Assembly (NCBI RefSeq): GCF_009363535.1
Contig: NZ_CP045369.1
Location: 310,001-374,000, forward strand
Reading direction: 5' to 3'
DNA from: Microbulbifer sp. THAF38
Lineage (GTDB): Bacteria; Pseudomonadota; Gammaproteobacteria; Pseudomonadales; Cellvibrionaceae
DNA length: 64,000 nt
The notes beneath the pieces are model-generated. The model was not told the origin of the DNA. It worked only from the letters and a program-made list of their open reading frames with translations, and did not search any database. Both the position numbers and the translations under genes were made by a program. Positions 42,196 through 51,781 of the stretch are shown here, one piece after another (position 1 is the stretch's first letter; the number at the start of each line of letters is the position of its first letter).

Positions 42196-44133
42196 ATGTC
42201 AGAAGTGCATACCCGCCCCATACCCGCTGAGTTTGCCGCCAATGCCCTGATTGGCGCAGAAGATTACGAGAGAATGTATCATCAGTCGGTGCAAAACCCG
42301 GAGGCCTTCTGGGCGCAACAGGCAAAGGATTTTCTGCAGTGGGAAAAACCCTTTACCCAAGTGCTGGAGGAGGATATGCACCGAGGGCATACGGCCTGGT
42401 TTGTCGATGGTCAGCTCAATGTCACGGTGAACTGTATCGATCGACACCTGGCTAGCCGCAGTGATCAAACAGCTATCTTATGGGAGGGGGACGACCCGGC
42501 GGATAGTGTGGCAATCACCTACCGCACCCTGTATGACAATGTATGTCGCCTGGGAAACCTGCTGAAATCCCGCGGGGTTAAAAAAGGGGATCGGGTTTGT
42601 ATTTATATGCCTATGATTCCCGAGGCGGCCTACGCCATGCTGGCCTGCGCTCGCATTGGCGCGGTGCACTCGGTGGTGTTTGGCGGCTTCTCTCCGAGCT
42701 CACTGAAGGATCGCATACTCGATTCCGATTGCCGCCTGGTGATCACTGCCGATGAGGCAATTCGCGGTGGCAAGCACATCCCTCTCAAAGCCAATGTGGA
42801 CAAGGCCTTGTCCGAGTGTCCCAACGTACACACGGCCATTGTGGTGAAACATATCGGTGCCCCGGTGGACTGGGATAGTAAGCGCGATATCTGGTATGCG
42901 GATTCCATTGCGGAAATGGATGGCGAATGTGAGCCGGAAATCGTCAACGCCGAGGACCCACTATTTATCCTCTATACCTCCGGTTCCACCGGCAAGCCCA
43001 AGGGTGTACTGCATACCACAGCAGGCTACCTGCTCATGGCCACCATGACCTTCAAGTATGTGTTCGATTACCGCGAGGGCGAGGTTTTCTGGTGTACCGC
43101 CGATGTCGGTTGGGTTACCGGACACAGTTATATCGTTTACGGCCCCCTGGCCGCAGGGGCTACCACGCTGATGTTTGAAGGTGTGCCGACTTATCCCGAT
43201 GCCTCGCGTTTCTGGCAGGTTGTGGATAAACACCAGGTCAACAGCTTCTACACCGCACCCACGGCAATCCGCGCGTTAATGGGAGCCGGAGATGAGTTTG
43301 TCACAGGTACTGAGCGCAGCTCCCTGCGACTGTTGGGAACAGTGGGTGAGCCGATTAACCCGGAAGCCTGGGAGTGGTATTACAAGGTGGTTGGCGAGGA
43401 GCGCTGCCCGATCGTGGATACCTGGTGGCAGACAGAAACCGGCGCCCACATGATTACCCCGTTGCCCGGTGCAATGGCACTTAAACCGGGTTCCGCAACA
43501 AAACCCTTCTTTGGTGTGCAGCCGGTATTACTGGATAGTGATGGCAAAGAAATTGAGGGGCCGGGAGAAGGCTCGCTTGCGATTAAGCGGAGCTGGCCGT
43601 CGATGATTCGCGGAGTTTACGGTGACCAGCAGCGCATGATTGATACCTATTTCTCCACCTATCCCGGTTATTACTTTACTGGCGATGGTGCGCGTAGGGA
43701 TGCTGATGGTTATTACTGGATTACCGGACGTATCGACGATGTACTGAATGTTTCTGGCCATCGCCTCGGCACCGCGGAGATTGAAAGCGCCCTGGTGTCG
43801 CACCCGGATACCGCGGAAGCTGCTGTGGTGGGTTATCCCCACGACATTAAGGGGCAGGGCATCTATGCGTTTGTCACTCTCAAAACAGGGCGCGAGCCCA
43901 GTGACACATTGCGGCAGGAGTTGATTGGACTCTGCGCCAACGAGATAGGACCTATCGCCAAACCCGATGTGATTCAGTGGGCGCCGGGCCTGCCTAAAAC
44001 TCGCTCCGGAAAAATCATGCGGCGTATCCTGCGCAAGATAGCTTGTAACGATTTGGACAACCTCGGGGATACTTCCACTTTAGCGGACCCTGCGGTGGTT
44101 GACGACCTGCTGGCACATCGCGAAAATCGCTGA
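42196..44133 (+). CDS. acs: Acetyl-CoA synthetase
   Basis: 645-residue AMP-forming acyl-CoA synthetase, the usual Acs length. ATP loop [20 protein letters not shown], core motifs [53 protein letters not shown], and the C-terminal [15 protein letters not shown] with the acetylation-sensitive lysine. The Trp of WWQTETG favours acetate over longer acids. Strong AAAGGAG precedes ATG 42196. A strong terminator follows, so it is a single-gene unit. Converts scavenged acetate to acetyl-CoA. Confidence 0.95.
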   Translation: MSEVHTRPIPAEFAANALIGAEDYERMYHQSVQNPEAFWAQQAKDFLQWEKPFTQVLEEDMHRGHTAWFVDGQLNVTVNCIDRHLASRSDQTAILWEGDDPADSVAITYRTLYDNVCRLGNLLKSRGVKKGDRVCIYMPMIPEAAYAMLACARIGAVHSVVFGGFSPSSLKDRILDSDCRLVITADEAIRGGKHIPLKANVDKALSECPNVHTAIVVKHIGAPVDWDSKRDIWYADSIAEMDGECEPEIVNAEDPLFILYTSGSTGKPKGVLHTTAGYLLMATMTFKYVFDYREGEVFWCTADVGWVTGHSYIVYGPLAAGATTLMFEGVPTYPDASRFWQVVDKHQVNSFYTAPTAIRALMGAGDEFVTGTERSSLRLLGTVGEPINPEAWEWYYKVVGEERCPIVDTWWQTETGAHMITPLPGAMALKPGSATKPFFGVQPVLLDSDGKEIEGPGEGSLAIKRSWPSMIRGVYGDQQRMIDTYFSTYPGYYFTGDGARRDADGYYWITGRIDDVLNVSGHRLGTAEIESALVSHPDTAEAAVVGYPHDIKGQGIYAFVTLKTGREPSDTLRQELIGLCANEIGPIAKPDVIQWAPGLPKTRSGKIMRRILRKIACNDLDNLGDTSTLADPAVVDDLLAHRENR

Positions 44134-44190
44134 CCTGAATTTAGCGCAGTAACTTTTTCCTCGATCGTGTGATTATCGAGGCCATAGAGA

Positions 44191-44214
44191 AGCCGGGCAT
44201 TGCCCGGCTTTTTT
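44191..44214 (+). terminator. Rho-independent terminator of acs
   Basis: Stem AGCCGGGC/GCCCGGCT, loop ATT, followed by TTTTTT. Confidence 0.93.
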
Positions 44215-44270
44215 ACTGCTATTTGAATCTCAGCGTTGTTATTTCAGGTAAATAAACTGACTCAAGGAGA

Positions 44271-44693
44271 ATGAGCTTGGAGCAGGTAAAGTATCTTTGT
44301 GAGCACTATCGCTTCGCCGCTGACCAGCGTCTCAAAGTGTTTAATTTCTTTGTGATTCTGACCATGTTTGTGGAGGGGGGAATTTTTACCGCGGTAGAGA
44401 AAAATTTTCACCCGCTGATACTGGCTTTGCTCGGCGGTTTTGTAATGATTCTGGTAACCGTTTTTTGGCTGATGGATATACGTAGCCGGGAGCTGCTCAG
44501 ATTGGCGGTGCCTGCCCTGCAAAACCTGGAGCAGGAATTTCCCGAAGAGGCCCGCATTTTTTCCAACGATGCTATCCGCCGTGGAGAAATAGCACGTTAC
44601 ACTTTTGCCTACCGTGTACTGTTGATCGGCCAGCTAGCCTTTGGTTTTGGTGTGGCGACTTATGGATTGTATCACTGGTATATAGGCCCCTAA
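44271..44693 (+). CDS. Small two-helix membrane protein
   Basis: 140 residues with hydrophobic segments near residues 21-60 (FFVILTMFVEGGIFTAV, LILALLGGFVMILVTVFWLMD) and 105-130 (LLIGQLAFGFGVATYGLYHW). AAGGAGA touches the ATG at 44271, so the TTG two codons later, at 7-base spacing, may be the true start. I recognise no family. It stands alone between the acs terminator and the VOC gene. Confidence 0.7.
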   Translation: MSLEQVKYLCEHYRFAADQRLKVFNFFVILTMFVEGGIFTAVEKNFHPLILALLGGFVMILVTVFWLMDIRSRELLRLAVPALQNLEQEFPEEARIFSNDAIRRGEIARYTFAYRVLLIGQLAFGFGVATYGLYHWYIGP

Positions 44694-44880
44694 CCGCGTA
44701 GCTTCTCGAATGGCAGCCCGGCAACAGGCTTTGCAGGGCTGTCATTCCCTCTAACTTTCTTTGTGTCTCCTCGCGCAGTAAATCCCGTCACGATTCTTCC
44801 TCTATCAAGGCCGAACGCTCTCCCCTGAGCTATCTTGCAAGTTGGCGGTGAAGCCACCAAGAGAGAGGAAAGACTTGCCC

Positions 44881-45258
44881 ATGTTGGATCACATCAGAAT
44901 ACCGGTAGGGGATTTTGCCCGCTCCCGTGAATTTTATCGCCAAGCCCTGGCGTGTCTCGGATATGAACTGGTGATGGAGTTTGATCATTCGGCAGGATTT
45001 GGCTGGGCGGACAAGCCGGAGTTCTGGATTAGCGATGACGGTCCAAGCAATGCCCAGCTGCATATCGCCTTTCGCGCGGAAGAGCGTGAGGTGGTGAGAG
45101 ATTTCTATCGAGCCGCGCTGGCGGCGGGCGGTACCGATAATGGCGTACCGGATATTTATGAAGAGTATCACCCAGATTACTACGCCGCCTATGTACTGGA
45201 CCCCGATGGCAATAATCTAGAGGTGGTCTGTCACTTACCGGGTGATTTACAAGAATAA
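44881..45258 (+). CDS. VOC (glyoxalase/bleomycin-resistance) family protein
   Basis: 125 residues from ATG 44881; an in-frame upstream extension exists but starts mid-sequence relative to the family. The typical opening MLDHIRIPVGDFARSREFYR and the closing YVLDPDGNNLEVVCH contain the metal-site His and Glu. One babab pair of modules, so it should act as a dimer. It could be a lyase, dioxygenase or resistance protein; no substrate clue from neighbours. Confidence 0.88.
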   Translation: MLDHIRIPVGDFARSREFYRQALACLGYELVMEFDHSAGFGWADKPEFWISDDGPSNAQLHIAFRAEEREVVRDFYRAALAAGGTDNGVPDIYEEYHPDYYAAYVLDPDGNNLEVVCHLPGDLQE

Positions 45259-45297
45259 TTCAATCCGCCGGCCCGCAGATAAATGTGAGAGAACACT

Positions 45298-45696
45298 ATG
45301 GATGATATTGCCCGCGCTAAGTACCTACCTATTGCTCTGGTTGCTGTCGGCTTGATATTTATTTTTGCGATCTACCCGATGATGATGTGGGTGTGGCCTT
45401 CAGGTTGGGGCTGGTCACCACGTCAGCCTGAATATGAACAAATGATTATGGGGATCTACGCCACTTTGGGAGTCTTCCTGATTCGTGCGGCAAAAAATCC
45501 CGTGGCAAATGCCAGCTTAATTTGGTTTACCGTTTGGTCCAGCCTGGTGCATGCCACCATTATGCTGTTACAGGCACTTTATGATCACACCGAAAGAGCC
45601 AATTTGATGGGGGATATTCCAGCCCTTTATTTTGTGGCGCTATTGCTTTGGTATCTGATGCCAAAACATCAATTCAAAAAAAATGATAACGCCTGA
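45298..45696 (+). CDS. DUF6632-like membrane protein
   Basis: 132 residues with four hydrophobic segments (YLPIALVAVGLIFIFAIYPM, MIMGIYATLGVFLIRA, ASLIWFTVWSSLVHATIMLL, IPALYFVALLLWYLM). The overall pattern, with a Trp/Pro-rich loop after helix one, resembles DUF6632. Function unknown. GAGAG precedes the ATG. It lies 39 bases after the VOC gene and may be cotranscribed with it. Confidence 0.72.
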   Translation: MDDIARAKYLPIALVAVGLIFIFAIYPMMMWVWPSGWGWSPRQPEYEQMIMGIYATLGVFLIRAAKNPVANASLIWFTVWSSLVHATIMLLQALYDHTERANLMGDIPALYFVALLLWYLMPKHQFKKNDNA

Positions 45697-45721
45697 GTAT
45701 GAATGTCACTACTGGTGAAAC

Positions 45722-45747
45722 TCATTAATCCGAACGATCATTAATCC
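45722..45747 (+). promoter_or_regulatory. Direct repeat upstream of the catalase gene
   Basis: TCATTAATCC occurs at 45722 and again at 45738, a 16-base period, 100-125 bases before the catalase start. CTATAACAGCGATA follows at 45751. Tandem half-sites of this kind suit a regulator such as OxyR, but the sequence does not match the OxyR consensus closely. Confidence 0.35.
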
Positions 45748-45846
45748 CGACTATAACAGCGATAATAAGGTCTAATTTCCCGCTGATTACACACGTCTAT
45801 AAGCTCTGCCCCTGTAATAGAAACAGTTGTAGGGGCGAACTTGCCG

Positions 45847-47346
45847 ATGAAATATCTTCCTTTATTTGCATTAACTATTGGCCTGATAGGCGGCGCCAAT
45901 GCCGAGACATTGACTCGCGATAATGGTGCACCGGTGGGCGATAATCAAAACGCGCAAACTGCAGGGGAAAATGGTGGGAATCTTCTGCAGGATGTGCATT
46001 TGATTCAGAAATTGCAGCGCTTCGCCCGTGAACGTATTCCCGAGCGGGTAGTGCATGCGCGCGGTACCGGTGTTCACGGCGAATTTATAGCCACTGAAGA
46101 TATCAGTGATCTGACCCGTGCGGCGGTATTTGAGCCGGGCAGTAAGACGCCGGTCTTCGTGCGCTTTTCAACCGTAATTCACTCTAAGGGCTCGCCAGAA
46201 ACTCTGCGCGACCCCCGTGGTTTTGCCACCAAATTTTATACTGATGAGGGCAATTGGGACCTGGTGGGCAACAACCTGCCGGTATTTTTTATTCGTGATG
46301 CCATTAAATTTCCGGATATGGTGCATTCCCTGAAACCCTCTCCGGTAACCAATCAACAGGACCCGAATCGCTTCTTCGATTTCTTTAGCCATGTCCCGGA
46401 AGCGACCCATATGCTGAGCTGGGTTTACTCCGATTACGGTACCCCGGCGAATCTGCGTCAGATGGATGGTTGGGGAGTGCACGCCTACAAGTTGATCAAC
46501 GATAAGGGCGAAGTGCACTACGTGAAATTCCATTGGAAAACGCGTCAGGGTATTAAAAACCTGACTGCGGAGGAAGCGGCGAAAATCCAGTCGAAAGATT
46601 TCAGCCATGCGACGCGAGATATGTACGCGGCCATTGAGAAAGGCGATTACCCCCAGTGGGATTTATATATCAAGGCACTGAAACCTTCTCAGCTGGATGG
46701 CTTTAATTACAACCCACTCGACGCGACTAAAATGTGGCTGGATGTGGAGGAAACCAAAATTGGCACCATGACGCTCAACCGTGTGCCCACTAATTTCTTC
46801 CAGGAAACTGAGCAGTCCGCATTTGCTCCAGCCAATATTGTGCCCGGCATTGAACCGTCTGAAGACCGTCTGCTGCAGGGCCGTGTTTTCTCCTACTCCG
46901 ATACGCAAATGTATCGCCTGGGTGCGAATCACCAGCAGCTGCCGATCAATCGCCCCCGCGCAGTAGTGAATAACTGGAACCAAGATGGAGCCGCTAATTA
47001 CGGCCAGCAGACTTCCGATGTGAACTATCAGCCGAGCCGTATCGATGCGCGCAGCGAAGATCCCAAAGGTCTGTACAGCAGTAAGCCGCTCACTGGCAGT
47101 ACCCAGCAAAAGGCGATTGAGAAGAAGCTGCCGTTTGCACAGGCCGGTGTTTTCTACCGCAGCTTGAGTTCGGAAGAGCGTCAGAACCTGATCGAAAACC
47201 TAGCCGGTGACTTGGGTAAGGTGCGCGATGACAACACCAAGCACATTATGCTGAGCTACTTCTACCAGGCCGATAAAGACTATGGCCAGCGCCTGACCAA
47301 AGCGGTTGGTGGCAACCTGAGGCGAGTGAAAAAACTGGCCCAGTAA
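45847..47346 (+). CDS. katB: Periplasmic heme catalase
   Basis: 499 residues from ATG 45847; an in-frame TTG two codons earlier is an equally spaced alternative. The signal peptide MKYLPLFALTIGLIGGANA marks export. Clade III-like monofunctional catalase features: RVVHARGTGVHGEF with the distal His, VGNNLPVFFIRD with the Asn, and RVFSYSDTQMYRLG with the heme-ligand Tyr. Splits H2O2 in the periplasm. The ankyrin gene 64 bases downstream matches the P. aeruginosa katB-ankB arrangement, where AnkB is needed for full catalase activity. Confidence 0.94.
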   Translation: MKYLPLFALTIGLIGGANAETLTRDNGAPVGDNQNAQTAGENGGNLLQDVHLIQKLQRFARERIPERVVHARGTGVHGEFIATEDISDLTRAAVFEPGSKTPVFVRFSTVIHSKGSPETLRDPRGFATKFYTDEGNWDLVGNNLPVFFIRDAIKFPDMVHSLKPSPVTNQQDPNRFFDFFSHVPEATHMLSWVYSDYGTPANLRQMDGWGVHAYKLINDKGEVHYVKFHWKTRQGIKNLTAEEAAKIQSKDFSHATRDMYAAIEKGDYPQWDLYIKALKPSQLDGFNYNPLDATKMWLDVEETKIGTMTLNRVPTNFFQETEQSAFAPANIVPGIEPSEDRLLQGRVFSYSDTQMYRLGANHQQLPINRPRAVVNNWNQDGAANYGQQTSDVNYQPSRIDARSEDPKGLYSSKPLTGSTQQKAIEKKLPFAQAGVFYRSLSSEERQNLIENLAGDLGKVRDDNTKHIMLSYFYQADKDYGQRLTKAVGGNLRRVKKLAQ

Positions 47347-47410
47347 TATTGAACTGTAGGTGGAGGTGGGCGGCAGCTGCCGTCCACCCAACTGAATAAT
47401 AGGTGAACTC

Positions 47411-47893
47411 ATGAGATCAATGCTGTTTGCAATCGTCCTTCTCGCCCAAGGGCTCACCCTGATGGCTCAGGCTGGGGAACCGGAAAAAAACGACTCTGAC
47501 TTTACCGAACTCTCCCAGTATTTTTTTGCCGCGGCCAGGGTGGGAGATACCGAGGTATTACGAGAATTTTCGCAGGCGGGTTTTCCCTTGGATATCCACA
47601 ACCCAAAAGGTTATACGGCGCTGATGATTGCCACTTATCACGGCAATACGGAGGCGGTGAATTACCTGTTGCAAAAGGGGGCCAATGCTTGCGCCCAGGA
47701 TCGCCGTGGCAACACCGCGTTGATGGCGGCTATTTTCCGCGGTGAATTTGCTCTGGCAAGGACCCTGTTAAAATCGGATTGTGACACGCAACAGGTCAAT
47801 AAAGCCGGCCACACGGCGGAGGATTTCGCCAGGGTATTTGGCCGCGACCAGGTGGTTCAGCTCTTACAGCAACAGCGCTCAAGTGGCGGCTAA
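47411..47893 (+). CDS. ankB: Periplasmic ankyrin-repeat protein, catalase partner
   Basis: 160 residues with a signal peptide (MRSMLFAIVLLAQGLTLMAQA) and about four ankyrin repeats (YFFAAARVGDTEVLREF, GYTALMIATYHGNTEAV, GNTALMAAIFRGEFALA, GHTAEDFARVFGRDQVV). In P. aeruginosa AnkB supports KatB in the periplasm; position and export here suggest the same. The transcript ends at the strong stem-loop just downstream. Confidence 0.88.
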   Translation: MRSMLFAIVLLAQGLTLMAQAGEPEKNDSDFTELSQYFFAAARVGDTEVLREFSQAGFPLDIHNPKGYTALMIATYHGNTEAVNYLLQKGANACAQDRRGNTALMAAIFRGEFALARTLLKSDCDTQQVNKAGHTAEDFARVFGRDQVVQLLQQQRSSGG

Positions 47894-47904
47894 TCCTTTC
47901 GACA

Positions 47905-47942
47905 GAGTAGTTGGCTCTGGTTAGAGCCAACTACTCTCCTTT
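47905..47942 (+). terminator. Terminator of katB-ankB
   Basis: Perfect 14-bp stem GAGTAGTTGGCTCT/AGAGCCAACTACTC with loop GGTT, followed by TCCTTTT. Confidence 0.82.
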
Positions 47943-48053
47943 TCTCTCCTGCTGTTTTTGCCGTCGCCGCTGCACCCGTAGTCTTATTCTGTGTTTGTCC
48001 CGGCCCCTGCGAGCGCGTTAGCATAGCCAACAGATATTCAGTTGGTACCCGCT

Positions 48054-49040
48054 ATGACCCAGAACCATCATCCCTATGAAGCCCTCACGCCGGACGTGGT
48101 GATTGACTGTGTCGAGAGCACCGGGCTTATTTCTGATGCGCGTATTTTCCCTTTAAACAGCTATGAAAACCGGGTCTACCAGGTGGGTATTGAGGGCGCC
48201 GAGCCGCTGATTGCCAAGTTTTACCGACCCGGTCGCTGGACTGATGAACAAATTCTGGAGGAGCACCGCTTCACCCTGGAACTGGCCGAGGCGGAGATTC
48301 CAGTGGTGGCACCGCTGGTGTTCGATGAACGGACCCTGATGGAATCAGCGGGCTTTCGCTTTGCCCTGTTTCCCCGCCGCGGTGGTCGCCAGTTGGAGCT
48401 GGATAATTTTGATCACCTGGAACAGGTGGGCACTATGCTCGGGCGCATCCACGCTGTAGGTGGCGCCAAGCCCTTTCTCCATCGCCCGACCCTGACGCTG
48501 CAGCACTTCGCGATCGACAGTCGCGAATTTATTCTCGACGGTGATTTTTTACCGAGGGAAAACCGCGAGGCCTATGCCTCGGTCACCGGGCATATCATTG
48601 AGCAGATTGCGCCGCTGTTTGAGCGGGATTGGGAGCTGCTGCGCCTGCACGGTGATTGTCACAGTGGCAACTTCCTCTGGCGTGATGAGACGCCCTGGTT
48701 TGTGGATCTGGACGACTGTCTAATGGGGCCGGCCATTCAGGATATCTGGATGCTGATCTCCGGTAATCGCGCCGAGCAAACCGCCTACCTGGATGCGGTG
48801 ATCGAAGGCTACGAAACCTTCTATAGTTTTGATCCCCAGCAGTTGCAGCTGGTGGAGCCATTGCGCTGTTTACGCCAGATGCATCACGCCGCCTGGCTGG
48901 CGCGCCGCTGGCAGGACCCGGCTTTTCCCCAGGCATTCCCCTGGTTTAATACCCCCCGCTATTGGGCGGAACATATACTGGCATTGCGCGAGCAGCAATC
49001 GGCACTATTGGAGCCACCTCTGACACTGGGAGCGGTTTGA
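48054..49040 (+). CDS. srkA: Stress response kinase A (YihE/RdoA-type Ser/Thr kinase)
   Basis: 328 residues from ATG 48054; aligns with E. coli SrkA throughout. Seen: LNSYENRVYQVG, IAKFYRPGRWTDEQILEEH, FPRRGGRQLELDNF, the catalytic loop LRLHGDCHSGNFLWRD (HxDxxxxN), the metal-binding FVDLDDC, and IQDIWMLISGN. In E. coli it counters stress-induced cell death and is linked to Cpx signalling. cysE starts one base past its stop, so the two are coupled here, an unusual pairing. The in-frame TTG at 48042 is a less likely start. Confidence 0.93.
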   Translation: MTQNHHPYEALTPDVVIDCVESTGLISDARIFPLNSYENRVYQVGIEGAEPLIAKFYRPGRWTDEQILEEHRFTLELAEAEIPVVAPLVFDERTLMESAGFRFALFPRRGGRQLELDNFDHLEQVGTMLGRIHAVGGAKPFLHRPTLTLQHFAIDSREFILDGDFLPRENREAYASVTGHIIEQIAPLFERDWELLRLHGDCHSGNFLWRDETPWFVDLDDCLMGPAIQDIWMLISGNRAEQTAYLDAVIEGYETFYSFDPQQLQLVEPLRCLRQMHHAAWLARRWQDPAFPQAFPWFNTPRYWAEHILALREQQSALLEPPLTLGAV

Positions 49041-49041
49041 A

Positions 49042-49869
49042 ATGGAAAAATCCATCCTGAATGCCTCAAGCACCGAGGCAAATTCGGATTTATTGTGGGA
49101 GAGAATCCGCATCGAAGTGGCGCAGCAGGTCGAGCGCGAGCCGATTCTGGCCAGCTTCCTGCACGCCACTATTCTCAACCACAGTTCGCTGGAGGCGGCG
49201 CTCAGTTTTCATCTGGCCAATAAGCTGGACAACGCGGTGGCACCGGCACTGCTCATTCGCGAGGTAATCGATGAAGCATTGGCTGCGGACCCCAGCATCG
49301 GCCACGCTGCGCGCGCGGATCTGAATGCCACTTACCTGCGCGATTCCGCCTGCAACTCCATGCATGAGCCCTTCCTGTATTTCAAAGGGTTTCACGCCCT
49401 GCAGGTGCACCGGGTGGCGCACTGGTTGTGGCAGCAACAGCGCCGCTCGTTGGCCATGTTTTTACAGCACCGGGTCTCGGTAGTCTTCAGTGTGGATATT
49501 CACCCCGCGGCAAAAGTGGGGGAGGGCATTTTGCTGGATCACGCCACCGGCATTGTGATTGGTGAGACCGCGGTGGTGGAGGACAATGTTTCCATTATGC
49601 AGTCGGTAACCCTGGGGGGAACCGGTAAGGAGAGTGGCGACCGCCACCCCAAGATTCGCTGTGGGGTTTTGATCGGTGCCGGCAGCAAGGTGTTGGGTAA
49701 TATCGAAGTGGGCGAGTGCGCTCAAGTGGCCTCCGGCAGTGTGGTGTTAAAGCCGGTGCCGGCAAAGACCCTGGTGGCCGGCGTACCGGCCAAAGTGGTG
49801 GGACCGGCGACCTGCGCCCAGCCGGCAATGTCTATGGATCAATGCGCGCTTTCGCAAGTGGAAAAGTAG
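49042..49869 (+). CDS. cysE: Serine O-acetyltransferase
   Basis: 275 residues, E. coli-type CysE length (273). N-terminal helical part (SFLHATILNHSSLEAALSFH, FLYFKGFHALQVHRVAHWLW) and the left-handed beta-helix of hexapeptide repeats (VDIHPAAKVGEGILLDHATG, GIVIGETAVVEDNVSIMQ, VTLGGTGKESGDRHPKI). It acetylates serine with acetyl-CoA in the first step of cysteine synthesis. The C-terminus is not the usual Ile that docks into CysK (it ends QVEK). A terminator follows 8 bases later. Confidence 0.95.
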   Translation: MEKSILNASSTEANSDLLWERIRIEVAQQVEREPILASFLHATILNHSSLEAALSFHLANKLDNAVAPALLIREVIDEALAADPSIGHAARADLNATYLRDSACNSMHEPFLYFKGFHALQVHRVAHWLWQQQRRSLAMFLQHRVSVVFSVDIHPAAKVGEGILLDHATGIVIGETAVVEDNVSIMQSVTLGGTGKESGDRHPKIRCGVLIGAGSKVLGNIEVGECAQVASGSVVLKPVPAKTLVAGVPAKVVGPATCAQPAMSMDQCALSQVEK

Positions 49870-49877
49870 TGACCGCG

Positions 49878-49900
49878 ACCCCGCCGTGTGCGGGGTTTTT
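49878..49900 (+). terminator. Rho-independent terminator of srkA-cysE
   Basis: Stem ACCCCGC/GCGGGGT, loop CGTGT, followed by TTTTT. Confidence 0.92.
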
Positions 49901-49942
49901 CGTTCTTTAGGGAGTTGGATAAACGGAACTATCCTTGTACCC

Positions 49943-50737
49943 ATGAAATACAGTCTCAGCGCCAAAAACCTTGTCTGTCGCAATCTAGAGGCTCACGCCA
50001 GTTATTGCGCGGGCCTGCTCAACCCCAATCACACCAAAGAGATCACTGGCATTGTGCGCAGTGATACCGGCCTTTTGTCGGGCCGCCTCAACCAGGCGGT
50101 TTCCAATACGGTGATGCCGCCGCGCATACTGCAGCGCTTCGCGCTGGATTATTTCGCCGAGCGCCACAGCCCTTTTACTCTGTGGCACAGTGCCTCCAAG
50201 CCCCTCGATGACGAGGCACTGGCGCAGCTGGGCTTGCAGCGTAAGCAGTCATTGGTGGCTATGGCCGCAGAAATAGAGCGCCTGGCAGTGCAGGGTGCCG
50301 CGCAGACTGTGGATGATCTGGTGGTGTCTACGGTCAATAAAGAGGCGCTGTCCGATTATGCCAAAGTGCAGGCAGCGGAGTGCGGCAGTGCCTTGGAGGC
50401 TGCGGAGTTGCAAAAGTTTTATATGGCATTGGCGGAGATTCCCGAGCAACGGCGTGCACGGCTCAGGTTTTTTTTGGCGCGTCTAAAGGGTACCCCGGTG
50501 GCGGCGGGTTGCCTGTTTGCCTCCGCCGATGCCCTGGGCCTCTACGATCTGGTGACTCTGCAGGAGTACCGGGGGCGTGGAATTGGCCGGGCACTATTTC
50601 ACCACCTGCTGGAGCAGGCCCAGGCCAGCCATCACCGCAGCCTGGTGGCACTGGTGCCGGCGGAGCGCCAGCAGTTGCCACTGGATTGTGGCTTCTTTGC
50701 AGTGGGTGAGGTGGCGCGCTATGTCTACACGCCTTGA
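49943..50737 (+). CDS. GNAT-family N-acetyltransferase
   Basis: 264 residues from ATG 49943; the frame extends upstream to 49886 but would run into the cysE terminator, so the later start is preferred. A less conserved N-terminal half precedes the GNAT core: LRFFLARLKGTPVAAGCLFA, YDLVTLQEYRGRGIGRALFH (acetyl-CoA binding, motif A) and CGFFAVGEVARYVY. Substrate unknown. It is convergent with epmA with a 38-base gap. Confidence 0.83.
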   Translation: MKYSLSAKNLVCRNLEAHASYCAGLLNPNHTKEITGIVRSDTGLLSGRLNQAVSNTVMPPRILQRFALDYFAERHSPFTLWHSASKPLDDEALAQLGLQRKQSLVAMAAEIERLAVQGAAQTVDDLVVSTVNKEALSDYAKVQAAECGSALEAAELQKFYMALAEIPEQRRARLRFFLARLKGTPVAAGCLFASADALGLYDLVTLQEYRGRGIGRALFHHLLEQAQASHHRSLVALVPAERQQLPLDCGFFAVGEVARYVYTP

Positions 50738-50775
50738 GCGGGGCTGACTTACAAATTGCCCCAACGATTCAGGAA

Positions 50776-51729
50776 TCAAGCGCGCTCAATAGGAAAGGCG
50801 ATCACCTCTTCAATCGTTTTATAGCCTCCGGCCAACATCAATAAACGATCTATTCCCAGTGCCACACCGGCGCACTCCGGCATACCCATCCGAAGTGCCT
50901 CCACCAATCGCTCCTCATAGGGATAGAGGTTGAGGCCGTGTTTTTGGCGGTAGGTGTGATCTGCCTGGAAGCGGCGCAGCTGCTCCGCGCTATCGGTCAG
51001 TTCCCAATAACCGTTGGCCAGCTCCAGTCCGCCTACATAGGCTTCGAAGCGTCGTGCCACCGGAGTACCGCTGTCGTCGGGCAGTACCTTGGCGAGCGCC
51101 GCCTGGTCCGCGGGAAAATCGTACAGCAGCGTAATCCCTTCACCCATGGTGGGTTCCAAGCGGTGGCTCATCAATAAGTCCAAACACTCGCTGCGATCAG
51201 CGGGGCTAAAAGCCAGGTCTATCTCTTTTTCGACACAACGAAGTAAGTCACTGTCGCTGGCGCTGTGAGGATCGAGCTGTAATTCGCGCTGGAACAAATC
51301 CCTATAGCTGAGTGACTGCACCTGCTGGATCTTCAGTATTCCGCTGAGTAGGTCAGCCACCTCTTTCATCAGGCGGCGATCATCCCAGCTGCAGCGGTAC
51401 CACTCCAGCATGGTGAATTCCGGGTTGTGGCGGCTACCCGCTTCGCCCTGGCGGAATGCCTTACCCAGGTAGTAGCAGTCACCGAGACCCGCGGCTAACA
51501 GGCGCTTGAGACCAAACTCCGGGCTGGTGGCCAGGTAGGCGCTGTCACCGCCGCACTGTACAGGGATAGATTCGATATGCGGGTCGCTAGTGGCGCGGCG
51601 GGAAAGCACCGGCACTTCGGTTTCCAACACCTGGCGCTGGGTGAAGAACTGGCGGATTTCAGCCAGTAAAGCGGCGCGATGGCGCAGGGCTTCAATGGTG
51701 GCGCTAGGGCGCCAGAGATCAGTGGTCAT
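50776..51729 (-). CDS. epmA: EF-P--(R)-beta-lysine ligase
   Basis: 317 residues, a truncated class II lysyl-tRNA synthetase-like protein without the anticodon-binding domain (E. coli EpmA 325). Visible: LETEVPVLSRRATSDPHIES, LATSPEFGLKRLLAAGLGDC, FRQGEAGSRHNPEFTMLEWY (motif 2), GGLELANGYWELTD, and GVALGIDRLLMLAGG (motif 3). It activates (R)-beta-lysine and attaches it to Lys34 of EF-P. It is 52 bases after efp on the same strand, so the enzyme and its target are probably cotranscribed. Confidence 0.95.
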   Translation of the reverse strand: MTTDLWRPSATIEALRHRAALLAEIRQFFTQRQVLETEVPVLSRRATSDPHIESIPVQCGGDSAYLATSPEFGLKRLLAAGLGDCYYLGKAFRQGEAGSRHNPEFTMLEWYRCSWDDRRLMKEVADLLSGILKIQQVQSLSYRDLFQRELQLDPHSASDSDLLRCVEKEIDLAFSPADRSECLDLLMSHRLEPTMGEGITLLYDFPADQAALAKVLPDDSGTPVARRFEAYVGGLELANGYWELTDSAEQLRRFQADHTYRQKHGLNLYPYEERLVEALRMGMPECAGVALGIDRLLMLAGGYKTIEEVIAFPIERA

Positions 51730-51781
51730 GGGATGGGCTCAGGCTGTGGGCGGCCGGCGGCCGCCCACTTGAGGAGGGTAA

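Noticed and set aside
42062..42325. 87-codon minus-strand frame over the acs start
   Set aside because: It overlaps the strongly supported acs N-terminus and promoter region and has no family features.
45740..45780. OxyR site before the catalase gene
   Set aside because: ATAG/CTAT-like pieces occur, but spacing and sequence do not give four proper half-sites; only the direct repeat is reported.
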